Assembly (NCBI GenBank): GCA_016879935.1
Contig: JAACJQ010000137.1
Location: 1-64,000 of the forward strand
Direction: 5' to 3'
From: Archangiaceae bacterium
GTDB lineage: Bacteria > Myxococcota > Myxococcia > Myxococcales > Myxococcaceae
DNA length: 64,000 bases
The translations under genes were made by a program, and so were the position numbers. The notes beneath the pieces were generated by a model. That model was given only the letters and a program-made list of their open reading frames with translations. It did not search any database and was not told where the DNA came from. Positions 8,278 through 18,910 of this stretch are shown in pieces (position 1 is the stretch's first letter; each line of letters begins with the position of its first letter).

Positions 8278-9318
8278 GTGCGGGCGGTGCGCGTCCTGCT
8301 CCTGCTGTTGCTGACGGTGTCGCTGGCGGCCCGCGCCGAACCCGAGCGGGTGACGGTGGGCTCGTTTCTCCGCAACGTCGAAGCCATCGACCTCGACCAG
8401 AACGCGTACCACCTCAGCGCCGTCGTCTGGTTCAAGTGGAAGGGTGAGCGTGACCCGACGAAGTCGCTGCGCTTCGTGAACCTGCTCGAGGCGTGGGCGC
8501 TCACCCAGGTGCCGGTCTACGAAGAGCCGCTCACGTTGCCCGACGGGAGCCGCTACCAGCGCCTGCTCGTCGAGGGCCGCTTCTTTCACAAGTTCGCGCT
8601 CGGCACGTTCCCGCTCGATTGGCAGAAGGTGATGCTCGAGCTCGAAGACTCCCAGCGCGGGGCTGATCAGCTCGTCTTCGAGCTCGACCCCGCCAGCGGC
8701 GTGTTGCCCGAGCTGTCGGTACCGGGCTGGGTGGTGAAGGCGCCCATCGTCGAAGAGAAGCGGGTCGAGGTGCCGGGCAGCTTCGGGCTGGCGGGCAAGC
8801 TGGAGCACTCGCGCGTTCGGTTCGGGGTGTTGCTCCAGCGGCCGCTGCGCGTGTTGTTCACCACCATGCTGCCGCCGATTCTGCTGGTGCTCATGTGCTG
8901 CTGGTTCGTGTTCTTCTTGAAGCCCATTCACGTCGAGGCCCGCGTCGGCACCGTCATCACCGCGCTGCTCACCATCGTGTTCCTGCAGCTCGCCTTCACC
9001 GACGACCTGCCGTACCTGGGCAGCACGGTGCTGCTCGATCAGCTCTTCAACCTCTCGTACGTCGTCATCACCGCCATCTTGTTCGAGTGCGTGACGGTGA
9101 CGCGGCTGTTCGACAAGGCGCAGACGCTCGAGGCGCGGCTGGCAGGGCTCGTGGAGGGCGACAAGGCGAAGGCCGAAGCCGAGCTGCTCTCGGTGCGGGG
9201 GCGGGTGGAGTCGCTCGACGCGCGCTCCCGCCGCTGGTTCCCCATCGCGTACCTGCTGGGCTGCGCGTTGATCATCTTCTTCGCGCGCGGGCCCGAGGTC
9301 TTCTCGATTCCCCTGTAG
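8278..9318 (+). CDS. Prokaryotic pentameric ligand-gated ion channel (Cys-loop receptor family)
   Basis: The protein is about 346 residues. A signal peptide (1-20) precedes an extracellular beta-sandwich; its loop near LGTFPLDWQK (108-117) matches the eukaryotic Cys-loop but lacks both cysteines, as in GLIC/ELIC. Four membrane helices follow: M1 (193-215, with the conserved PP), M2 (222-240), M3 (255-275) and M4 (320-336). M2 begins with ARVG and has I5', T6', L9' and T10' in register with animal receptors. The M3-M4 segment (276-318) is charged and helical. GTG 8278 gives a full signal peptide; GTG 8287 is an alternative. The gated ion and the ligand are unknown. Confidence 0.88.
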   Translation: MRAVRVLLLLLLTVSLAARAEPERVTVGSFLRNVEAIDLDQNAYHLSAVVWFKWKGERDPTKSLRFVNLLEAWALTQVPVYEEPLTLPDGSRYQRLLVEGRFFHKFALGTFPLDWQKVMLELEDSQRGADQLVFELDPASGVLPELSVPGWVVKAPIVEEKRVEVPGSFGLAGKLEHSRVRFGVLLQRPLRVLFTTMLPPILLVLMCCWFVFFLKPIHVEARVGTVITALLTIVFLQLAFTDDLPYLGSTVLLDQLFNLSYVVITAILFECVTVTRLFDKAQTLEARLAGLVEGDKAKAEAELLSVRGRVESLDARSRRWFPIAYLLGCALIIFFARGPEVFSIPL

Positions 9319-9335
9319 CCTACGTCGGCGGCTAC
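9315..9335. terminator. Short hairpin across two convergent stops
   Basis: GTAGCC and GGCTAC form a 6-bp stem with a 9-base loop between the channel gene and the Kef gene. The arms contain the stop codons of both genes. There is no T-run, so a terminator role in either direction is only possible. Confidence 0.3.
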
Positions 9336-11104
9336 TGGGCGTCGGCTTCGAACAGCTTCTCGAGGTCGGCACGGGCCTGCTTCGCGCGCTCCTGCAGCGT
9401 GCTCACGTCATCGCGGTGCTGGAAGCTGTCCATCAGCAGCTGCTCGTCGTGCGAGCGGAACGTCGCCAGCGTGCGCGCCACCTCGGACGACGGCATGCCG
9501 AGCAGCGACAACACGTCGCCCGTCATCTCGAGGCTCGACGAGAACGTCTCGCGCATGAGGTGCGTGACGCCCAGCGCGAGCAGCTCGTACGCGTGCTGGC
9601 GGTTGCGGGCGCGGGCCACGATGGTGACGTGGGGGAAGTGCTTCTGCAGCGTGCGCGCGACCTCGACCGACTTCTCGACGTCGTCGATGGCCAGCACGAA
9701 CAGGCGCGCCTTCGCCGTGCCTGCGGCCTCGAGCAGCTCGAGCCGTGACGCGTCGCCATAGAAGACCTTGTTGCCGAAGCGCCGCACGAAGTCGACGTGC
9801 TCACTCGACGCATCGAGCGCCACGAAGGGAATGTGCCGGGCCGTCAGCACGCGGCCCACCACCTGGCCCACGCGCCCGAAGCCGGCGATGACGACGGGAA
9901 TCTCTCCGTCCTGCACGAGCACGTCGAAGGCCTTCTCCTCCTTCTTCGGCATCAGCCGCGGCGCGAGCAGCTTCTCGAAGAGCGTGAAGGCCACCGGCGT
10001 CACCGCGAGCGAGAGCCCGACGACGAGCACCAGCAGCTCGGACATCTGGGTGGTGAGCGCGGCCGTCGAGGTGGCGAGCCCGAACACGACGAACGCGAAC
10101 TCACCGCCCTGCGAGGTCGAGATGGCGAGGCGCAGGGCTCCGAGCGTGGTGCCACCACGACGTTTGCCGATGAAGAACAGCACCGCGCTCTTCACCAGCA
10201 GCAGGCCGACGACGAGCGACACCACCTGCGCGGGCTTCGCGGCCAGCAACGACAGGTTCACCGACATGCCGACCGCCATGAAGAAGAGCCCGAGCAGCAG
10301 GCCCTTGAAGGGCTCGATGTCGGCCTCGAGCTCGTGCCGGTATTCGGAGTCGGCCAGCAGCACGCCTGCCGAGAACGCGCCGAGGGTGGCTGAGAGGCCA
10401 ATCGTCTCCATCAACACCGCCGTGCCTGCGACGACGAGCAGCGCGAAGGCGGTGAAGAGCTCCTGGCTGTGCAGCGCGGCGACCTGCTTGAGCACTGGCC
10501 GCAGCACGAACCGGCTCGCCACCACCATCGTGCCGAAGGTCGCGAGCACCTTGAGCAGCCCGAGGCCCACGCTCTGCTCCTGTGCGGGCGCAGCGTGGGT
10601 GCCCAGCAACGGCAGCAACGCGAGGAAGGGAATCGCCGCGAGGTCCTGGAACAGCAGAATGCCGAACGCGACGCGGCCGTGCTGCGAGGTGAGCTGGTTC
10701 TTCTCGGCCAGCACCTGCACCGCGAGCGCCGTCGACGAGAGCGAGAGCGCGAAGCCCGTGACGAGGGCCGCCACCGGCGTCAGCCCCATCGCGAGGCTCG
10801 CCAGCGCGAGCAGCCCCGTCGTCACGCCCACCTGCAGCCCGCCCAGCCCGAAGACGTGCCCGCGCATCTGCCACAGGCGCGACGGCTGCAGCTCGAGCCC
10901 GATGATGAAGAGCAGCAGCACCACGCCGAGCTCGCTGAACTTCATCACGCTCTCGACGTCGCTCACGAAGCGGAACGCCGACGGCCCGATGGCGACGCCC
11001 GCGACGAGGTAGCCGAGCACGCTGCCCAGGCCCGTGCGTTTGAAGAGCGAGACGGCGATGACGGCCGCGACGAGGAAGATGACGGCGTCGTGAAGAAAGC
11101 CCAT
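9332..11104 (-). CDS. Kef-type monovalent cation:proton antiporter with RCK domain
   Basis: This 590-residue CPA2-family protein has about twelve hydrophobic segments in residues 1-385, including GRVAFGILLFQDLAAIP, the Q/D-containing helix typical of KefB/KefC. A cytoplasmic TrkA-N/RCK domain follows, with the nucleotide-binding GFGRVGQVVG and an acidic residue at the next strand end (ALDA). The family expels K+ or Na+ in exchange for H+ under nucleotide or thiol control. The start MGFLHDAVIFL at 11104 is preferred to more distal codons. It is convergent with the ligand-gated channel. Confidence 0.92.
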   Translation of the reverse strand: MGFLHDAVIFLVAAVIAVSLFKRTGLGSVLGYLVAGVAIGPSAFRFVSDVESVMKFSELGVVLLLFIIGLELQPSRLWQMRGHVFGLGGLQVGVTTGLLALASLAMGLTPVAALVTGFALSLSSTALAVQVLAEKNQLTSQHGRVAFGILLFQDLAAIPFLALLPLLGTHAAPAQEQSVGLGLLKVLATFGTMVVASRFVLRPVLKQVAALHSQELFTAFALLVVAGTAVLMETIGLSATLGAFSAGVLLADSEYRHELEADIEPFKGLLLGLFFMAVGMSVNLSLLAAKPAQVVSLVVGLLLVKSAVLFFIGKRRGGTTLGALRLAISTSQGGEFAFVVFGLATSTAALTTQMSELLVLVVGLSLAVTPVAFTLFEKLLAPRLMPKKEEKAFDVLVQDGEIPVVIAGFGRVGQVVGRVLTARHIPFVALDASSEHVDFVRRFGNKVFYGDASRLELLEAAGTAKARLFVLAIDDVEKSVEVARTLQKHFPHVTIVARARNRQHAYELLALGVTHLMRETFSSSLEMTGDVLSLLGMPSSEVARTLATFRSHDEQLLMDSFQHRDDVSTLQERAKQARADLEKLFEADAQ

Positions 11105-11246
11105 GAGCGTTGGTGTCGGCGGTTGCGGGGGAGCCGCGGGGATAATCACCTCGGCCGAACCTGGCGAGGCGTTTCCCAGCCGTTCATCGGGGCGTGGGGT
11201 TGGAAAGTCGCCGCGCGGGCCTGCTCTGCGTAGAGTGCAAAGCCTC

Positions 11247-11516
11247 GTGAGCGAAGCGACCTACACCATTCCCAACGCGCTCGGTCTGCACGCCCGCGCC
11301 GCTGCGCAGCTCGTGAAAGCGGCGAACAAGTACCCGTGCGAAGTCGACGTCGAGTGCGAGGGCCAGACCGTCAACGGCAAGTCCATCATGGGCGTGCTGA
11401 TGCTGGCCGCCGCGCAGGGCATGGTGGTGAAGGTGTCGTGCCGCGGCGACGGCGCCGATGACTGTCAGAAGGAGATCGGCGCGCTCATCAACAACAAGTT
11501 CGGCGAGCCGCGCTGA
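11247..11516 (+). CDS. ptsH: Phosphocarrier protein HPr
   Basis: An 89-residue HPr of the PEP phosphotransferase system. Starting at GTG 11247 puts the phospho-accepting histidine of GLHAR at position 15 and the regulatory serine of NGKSIMG at position 46, matching canonical numbering; this decides against the GTG 12 bases upstream. The partner Enzyme I gene lies 2.8 kb downstream on the same strand, separated by two oppositely oriented genes. No EII component is visible, so a regulatory PTS is likely. The Ser46 site suggests regulation by an HPr kinase encoded elsewhere. Confidence 0.95.
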   Translation: MSEATYTIPNALGLHARAAAQLVKAANKYPCEVDVECEGQTVNGKSIMGVLMLAAAQGMVVKVSCRGDGADDCQKEIGALINNKFGEPR

Positions 11517-11519
11517 GCC

Positions 11520-13508
11520 TCACTTCTGCTTCGCCGCCCACCAGCGCTTGACGTCGTCGAGCCGTGAGAAGCGCGTCGCCGGGGGCAGGCTCGCGACCAG
11601 CTGCTTGCCGTAGCGCTTGGTGAGCACCCGCGTGTCTCCGAGCGCGACGATGCCGTGGTCGGTGCGCGTACGAATGAGCCGGCCGAAGCCCTGGCGCAGC
11701 GAGAGCGCCGCTTGCGGCACCTGGTACTCGTCGAAGGGGTTGCCGCCCTCTTTGCGCACGGCCTCGATGCGGGCGGCCTGCAGCGGCTCGTTCGGCGGCG
11801 CGAAGGGCACCTTGTCCATCACCACCAGCGAGAGCGCGTCACCCGGTACGTCGACGCCCTCCCAGAAGCTGTGAGACGCGAAGAGCACCGACGGCTTCTC
11901 TTTGAACTGCTCGAGCAACACCGTGCGCGGCGCGTCGCCCTGCTTGAAGACGGGCACCTCGACGTGTGGCGAGACGAGCGCGTGCACCTCGTCGAGGTGT
12001 CTGAGGCTGGTGCACAAGACGAACGCGCGGCCGCCCATCAACCGAATGAGCCGCAGCACCTCGCGCGAGAACTGCAACGTGAAGTCGGGAGCGTTGGGCT
12101 CGGGCAGGTGTGACGGCACGTAGAAGGCCGCCTGCGAGGGGAAGTCGAAGGGCGACTCCACCGAGACTGTCGCGGTGGCCTTCGGGTCGAGGCCGAAGCG
12201 GCGGGCGACGTACTCGAAGGAGCGCTCCTGCCGGCCCGACGACGAGGTGAGGGTGGCCGAGGTGAAGATGACGGCGCCGACGTCTTCGTAGAGGAAGCGC
12301 GCGAGGCTCTCGCCGACGTCGATGGGCGCGGCCCGCAGCGCGAGGGAGCGCCCACGCGTCTCGGCCCAGTACACCTGCCTCACGTCGTCGGCCTGCACCA
12401 CGTGCTCGAGGGCCGCGGCCGTCTCCACCGCGCGCCGGTTGAGCGCGCCGAGGTCGGGGTCATCGTCTCCCGTGAGCGCGGCGATGGCGGCGAGCGTCTC
12501 GAGGGTGGCGGCGGCTGGCGGGCGGAGCTGGTCGACCACCTCGGGCGTCAGCGTGAAGTCGCCCTGCCGGCGCTGCGTGTCGAGGGGCTCGACGGGAAAC
12601 GCGAGCGAGAGCTCACGAAACAGCGCCTCGCTCCGGCTGCGCAGGGTGACCGAGAGCGCTGCCAGGTGACTCGCGCGCGCGTCGGTGACCGGCAACACGC
12701 CCACCAGGTCTTGCGCGAGGCTGGTGAGCCGCCCCGACGAGACCGAGACGCCGAAGTGCTCGGTCGCCACGTCTTCGAGCGCGTGCGCCTCGTCGAACAC
12801 CACCGCGTCGTACGGCGGCAGAATGCCCAGCTTCTCTTCGCCGCCCCGTGAGCGCAGCGAGAGGTCGGAGAAGAAGAGGGCGTGGTTCACCACGATGACG
12901 TCGCAGTCTGCAGCCGCGCGCCGGCCCTTCGTCACGAAGCACGACTCGTACAGCGGGCACTTGCCGCCGAGGCACGCGTCGCTGGTGGTCGAGACGAGCG
13001 GCCAGCCGCTCCAGTTCTCGGGCACGCGCGTCTCGCCGCGGTCGCCGGTCTCGGTCATCATGGCCCACTCCCGAAACGCGGGCCACCAGGTGGCGTCTTC
13101 GGGCGTCGCGAAGCTGGGCGCCTGGTCGAAGGCCTCGAAGCGGTGGGCGCACAGGTAGTTGGAGCGCCCTTTGAGCAGCGCCGCTTCGAACGGCAGCCCC
13201 ACCACGTCTCGCAGCAGGGGAATGTCCTTCGTGAAGACCTGGTCTTGCAGGGTGCGGGTCGCGGTGGAGACGACGACGCGTTTGCCCGAGAGCACCGCCG
13301 GCACGAGGTAGCCGAGCGTCTTTCCGGTGCCGGTGCCCGCCTCGGCGAGCAGCGCGGTGCCCGTCTCGAGCGCGACCTCGACGCCCTTCGCCATCTCGAG
13401 CTGCGCGGGCCGGTGTTCGTACCCCGACAGCACGGCCGACAACGCGCCGCCCTGCCCGAGCACGCCTTCGACCGTCGCCTGGTGAAGCTCTCTGCGCTTC
13501 GCGGTCAC
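11520..13508 (-). CDS. DinG/XPD-family ATP-dependent DNA helicase
   Basis: This 662-residue superfamily 2 helicase has Walker A AGTGTGKT (57-64), the DEAH box in VVFDEAHALEDV and a C-terminal helicase domain with QGFGRLIR (motif VI). Between motifs I and II lie cysteines (NYLC, LGGKC, YESC, AADC) arranged as in the 4Fe-4S domain of DinG/XPD. It should unwind 5' to 3' on damaged or structured DNA. It starts inside the stop of the zinc-ribbon gene (4-base overlap), so the two are co-transcribed. Confidence 0.93.
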   Translation of the reverse strand: MTAKRRELHQATVEGVLGQGGALSAVLSGYEHRPAQLEMAKGVEVALETGTALLAEAGTGTGKTLGYLVPAVLSGKRVVVSTATRTLQDQVFTKDIPLLRDVVGLPFEAALLKGRSNYLCAHRFEAFDQAPSFATPEDATWWPAFREWAMMTETGDRGETRVPENWSGWPLVSTTSDACLGGKCPLYESCFVTKGRRAAADCDVIVVNHALFFSDLSLRSRGGEEKLGILPPYDAVVFDEAHALEDVATEHFGVSVSSGRLTSLAQDLVGVLPVTDARASHLAALSVTLRSRSEALFRELSLAFPVEPLDTQRRQGDFTLTPEVVDQLRPPAAATLETLAAIAALTGDDDPDLGALNRRAVETAAALEHVVQADDVRQVYWAETRGRSLALRAAPIDVGESLARFLYEDVGAVIFTSATLTSSSGRQERSFEYVARRFGLDPKATATVSVESPFDFPSQAAFYVPSHLPEPNAPDFTLQFSREVLRLIRLMGGRAFVLCTSLRHLDEVHALVSPHVEVPVFKQGDAPRTVLLEQFKEKPSVLFASHSFWEGVDVPGDALSLVVMDKVPFAPPNEPLQAARIEAVRKEGGNPFDEYQVPQAALSLRQGFGRLIRTRTDHGIVALGDTRVLTKRYGKQLVASLPPATRFSRLDDVKRWWAAKQK

Positions 13509-14260
13509 GAGAGCAGCCGGAACATCGCGAAGAACGCGCCGAAGGTGACGGCGAGCGCGAGCCCGCCCACGATGACCTTCACGAACATCGGCGCCTGAGC
13601 CGCTTCTTTCGGGTCGCCGCGCGGCATCAACATCACCGACGAGGCCATGGTGAAGACGTCGTCGCGGCCGCGCTGGGCGATGGGGTCTTCGGGCATCGCA
13701 GCGAGGCGCAGCCGGTAGAGGCGCGCGAGGGCTGGCAGCTGGTTGCGCTCCGAGGCGAGGCGGCGCACGGCCGAATGGCGCGCGTCGTCACCCCACTCGC
13801 GCAGCAGCTCCTTCCACATCGCCGAGAGGTCGGGCGGCGGCAGCAGCTCGTCGAACTCGACGCGGTCGAACGACAGCCCGCACGTGGGGCACGCGGCCGA
13901 GCCGTCGCGCTTCGAGATGCACTTGGGGCACAGGCCCTCGGGCACCTGAAACGGGTCGCTCTCGGCGAAGACGCGCGCCGACTCCACCGCAGCCGCCGTC
14001 GGTGCGCGCAACATCACCACGTTGCTCGCCTCGGCCGACGACGCCAGCACCAGCGCCCGCGGGCCCGGCGTCTTGCGTGACGACATCGGCAGCGGCGGCG
14101 CGGCCTTCGGCGTCTCGGCGAGCGGGGGCAGCGCCTCGGTGGTGATGGGCAACGACGACTCGACGCCACACTTCGGGCAGCCGACGAAGGCGTCTGAGCC
14201 GACGACCTTCACCGCCGTCACCTCGATGAGCCGCTCGCAGCTGGGACAGACGGCCTTCAT
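13505..14260 (-). CDS. Zinc-ribbon membrane protein of unknown function
   Basis: A 251-residue protein with two Cys4 zinc ribbons: CPSC...CPKCG at residues 5-32, and CPKC...CPTCG in the middle, before RVEFDELLPP. The central region is helical, and a single C-terminal membrane helix (VIVGGLALAVTFGAFFAMF) anchors it. It is probably a tail-anchored protein facing the cytoplasm. It overlaps the helicase start by four bases (ATGA). No known family was recognised beyond the ribbons. Confidence 0.8.
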   Translation of the reverse strand: MKAVCPSCERLIEVTAVKVVGSDAFVGCPKCGVESSLPITTEALPPLAETPKAAPPLPMSSRKTPGPRALVLASSAEASNVVMLRAPTAAAVESARVFAESDPFQVPEGLCPKCISKRDGSAACPTCGLSFDRVEFDELLPPPDLSAMWKELLREWGDDARHSAVRRLASERNQLPALARLYRLRLAAMPEDPIAQRGRDDVFTMASSVMLMPRGDPKEAAQAPMFVKVIVGGLALAVTFGAFFAMFRLLS

Positions 14261-14364
14261 GCGGCCCCGAGTGTAGCGCTGGCGCAGCCTGCCGACCGAC
14301 TTCTTCTGACACCCACCCGCCTGCCCGGCCTTGTGCGCGGCCGAGCGCGGGCTACGGTTCGGTC

Positions 14365-16116
14365 GTGTCAGCCACGGTCTCGTTTCAGGGCATCGGCGCC
14401 AGCCCCGGAGTGGCGGTCGGCCACGCCTTCGTCATCGACGCACGCAAGGTGCGCACGCCGAAGGTGAAGCTGAAGCCCACCGACGCGGAAGCCGAGGTGA
14501 TGCGCTTTCGTACGGCCATCTCCTTGTCGGACAAGCAGCTCGAGGACCTCAAGACGAAGCTGTCGACGGGCGCCGAGAACGAGCACGCGCTCATTCTCGA
14601 AGCGCACCGCATGATGCTCCACGACCCGATGTTCCTCGTCGAGGTGACGCGGCTCATCAAGGAAGAGACCATCAACGCCGAGTGGGCCGTGCGGCGTGTC
14701 TGCCGGCGGCTGCGGCACCAGTTCGACAACCTCGAAGACGAGTACTTCCGCGAGCGGAAGAGCGACATCGAGTTCGTCGCCGACCGCCTCGTGCGCAACC
14801 TCATGGGCGAGGTCGTCGACCAGGAGCTCGAGGTGCCCGTGGGCGCCGTCGTCGTCGCGCACGACATCAGCCCGGCCGACGCAGCCATGCTGGTGAAGAC
14901 GGGCAAGGTGGGCGCGTTCGTCACCGACCTCGGCGGCCACACGAGCCACACGGCCATCGTCGCCCGCGCGCGTGACGTGCCGGCGGTGCTGGGCCTGGGC
15001 AACGCCGCCGAGGCGATTCGCAGCGGAGACGTGGTGGCCGTCGACGGCCGCCGCGGGCTGGTGCTGGTGAACCCCACCGAGGCGCAGCTCGCGTTGTTCC
15101 GCGAGACGATGCGCCGGCAGCTGGCGACCGAGGCCCTCGCGCTCAAGACGGCCGAGCTGCCGTCGGTCACCATCGACGGCGTGCGCGTTCGGCTCAACGG
15201 CAACATCGAGTTCGCCGACGAGATTCCGTCGCTGCTCGCGCACGGTGCCGAAGGCATCGGCCTGTACCGCACCGAGTTCCTCTTCCTCGACCGGCCCGCG
15301 CCGCCGACCGAAGAGGAGCACTACCAGGCCTACAAGGCCGTGCTCGAGGCGATGGGCGAGCGGCCGGTGACGATTCGCACGCTCGACCTCGGCGGCGACA
15401 AGGTGCCGAGCAACAAGAAGTGGGAGAAGGAGACGAACCCGGCGCTGGGCCTGCGCGCGATTCGCTACTGCCTGCAGCACCGCGACCTGTTCCGCGCGCA
15501 GCTGCGGGCGCTCTTGCGGGCGAGCGTGCACGGCAACCTCAAGGTGATGTTCCCGATGGTGTCGGGCATCTCCGAGCTGCGTGAGGCGCGCAGCGAGCTC
15601 GAGGCGTGCCGCTCCGAGCTCTCGCGACAGGGCGTGCCGCTGGGCCGCCGGGTGCCGGTCGGCATCATGGTCGAGACGCCGAGCGCCGCGTGGATCGCCG
15701 ACCGCCTCGCGCAGGAGGCCGAGTTCTTCAGCATCGGCACCAACGACCTCATTCAGTATTCGTTGGCCATCGACCGGCAGAACCGCGACGTCGCGTACCT
15801 CTACCGCCCGATGCACCTGTCGATTCTGCGCATGGTGCAGCACATCACCGACGCCGCGAAGAAGGCCGGCATTCCCGTGTCGATGTGCGGCGAGATGGCG
15901 GGTGACTCGTCGCTCACGCTGGTGCTGCTCGCGCTCGGCCTCGACGAGTTCTCGATGACGAGCGGCCAGATTCCCGTGGTGAAGCGCATCATTCGCAGCG
16001 TGTCGATGACCGAGGCGAAGGAGCTGCTCACGAAGGCGATGCAGTTCTCGACGGCCGAGGAGATCGAGCGCTTCGTGAAGAACGAGATGGACAAGCGCTT
16101 TGCCAATGAAGCGTGA
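14365..16116 (+). CDS. ptsI: PTS Enzyme I (phosphoenolpyruvate-protein phosphotransferase)
   Basis: This 583-residue cytoplasmic Enzyme I transfers phosphate from PEP to HPr. The N-terminal domain carries the phospho-histidine motif GGHTSHTAIVARA (active His about 195), and the helical HPr-binding part precedes it. The C-terminal PEP-binding barrel shows EGIGLYRTEFLF, the EFFSIGTNDL segment with D and N ligands, and the catalytic cysteine in VSMCGEMAGD. Length matches the usual 570-590. The start is GTG 14365. Its partner HPr is at 11247. Confidence 0.96.
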   Translation: MSATVSFQGIGASPGVAVGHAFVIDARKVRTPKVKLKPTDAEAEVMRFRTAISLSDKQLEDLKTKLSTGAENEHALILEAHRMMLHDPMFLVEVTRLIKEETINAEWAVRRVCRRLRHQFDNLEDEYFRERKSDIEFVADRLVRNLMGEVVDQELEVPVGAVVVAHDISPADAAMLVKTGKVGAFVTDLGGHTSHTAIVARARDVPAVLGLGNAAEAIRSGDVVAVDGRRGLVLVNPTEAQLALFRETMRRQLATEALALKTAELPSVTIDGVRVRLNGNIEFADEIPSLLAHGAEGIGLYRTEFLFLDRPAPPTEEEHYQAYKAVLEAMGERPVTIRTLDLGGDKVPSNKKWEKETNPALGLRAIRYCLQHRDLFRAQLRALLRASVHGNLKVMFPMVSGISELREARSELEACRSELSRQGVPLGRRVPVGIMVETPSAAWIADRLAQEAEFFSIGTNDLIQYSLAIDRQNRDVAYLYRPMHLSILRMVQHITDAAKKAGIPVSMCGEMAGDSSLTLVLLALGLDEFSMTSGQIPVVKRIIRSVSMTEAKELLTKAMQFSTAEEIERFVKNEMDKRFANEA

Positions 16117-16134
16117 GCGGGTGTGCTGATCAGC

Positions 16135-16911
16135 TCACCACGTCAGAATCGCGCCCGTGCCCAGACCTGCGGCGACGACGCCTGAGGCAATCGCGGCTCC
16201 GGTGAGCGCGTTGGCGGTCGAGGCCGTCGTCTGCGCCTGTGCCGCCGTCATCGACGACAGCTTGAGGCCATCGGGCCCGGTGGTGACCTGATTGAGCTGG
16301 CCAGCCGTGACGGCGCTCCCGATGGCGAGGCCAACGGCTGCGGCTGCGGCAACTCCGGCGCCGATGAGCAGAATCTTGGGCAGGGGCTTCGACGCGGCAG
16401 GTTCGACCACCACGAGCGGAGGCGGTGGAGGTGGCTGCGGGTCGAGCTTCGCCACCACGGGCGCGTCCTTCTGAACCGGCTTCACGAGGGGCGCGAGCCG
16501 ATCTGCGAAGCGCACCACCGGCACCGAGACGTCGCCGTTGGTCTCGTCGAGCCAGTCTTCGCGCGCGAGCAGGCTGCCGCTCGCGACGTCGAACCCAGCC
16601 AGCGCCCACGCGCGATCGCGCCCGACCTTCGAGACCGACAGCAGCACCACGAACCGCGCCTGCAGCTTCTTCGACAGCTCGAGCAGACACGCCTGCTTGC
16701 CGCCGCACGTCGACGCATCGCCGAGCCCCGCGGCCTTCAGGCGCTTCTGGGTGTCTTCGAGCGACCACGCGTCGCCGACCCGCGACAACTCCGCGTCGAT
16801 GACGGTCGTGGCCTTCTTGAACTCGTCGACCGAGATGCCGGAGCGAGCCTGCACGAGCACGGCCGTTGGCTCAGCCGAGAGAACTGCGACCAACGTCACG
16901 AAGGTCACCAT
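16135..16911 (-). CDS. Exported protein with C-terminal transmembrane pair
   Basis: A 258-residue product with a signal peptide (VTFVTLVAVLSAEP), a first domain of about 120 residues containing two cysteines, a Pro-rich linker (PQPPPPPPL), and two Gly/Ala-rich membrane helices separated by about 40 residues. It lies 30 bases after the kinase at 16942 on the same strand, so they are probably co-transcribed. The C-terminal hairpin resembles that of the protein at 28888. Function is unknown. Confidence 0.75.
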   Translation of the reverse strand: MVTFVTLVAVLSAEPTAVLVQARSGISVDEFKKATTVIDAELSRVGDAWSLEDTQKRLKAAGLGDASTCGGKQACLLELSKKLQARFVVLLSVSKVGRDRAWALAGFDVASGSLLAREDWLDETNGDVSVPVVRFADRLAPLVKPVQKDAPVVAKLDPQPPPPPPLVVVEPAASKPLPKILLIGAGVAAAAAVGLAIGSAVTAGQLNQVTTGPDGLKLSSMTAAQAQTTASTANALTGAAIASGVVAAGLGTGAILTW

Positions 16912-16941
16912 GCGCCCAGAACCATGCCACGCAGGCAGGCT

Positions 16942-18753
<1,812 letters not shown>

Positions 18754-18910
18754 GGAGTTCCTCGACGCTAGACCGACTGTCGACCCTTCGCGAGACGACT
18801 GTCAGCTGACGGCGGTTCCCCCACCTGTTGGTGCAGCGCGGCCCCTCGACCGCGGCCCCGCAGAAATGCGTTGCAGCGCGCGCCTCGTCGCCACTAGTCG
18901 GCGGATCACC

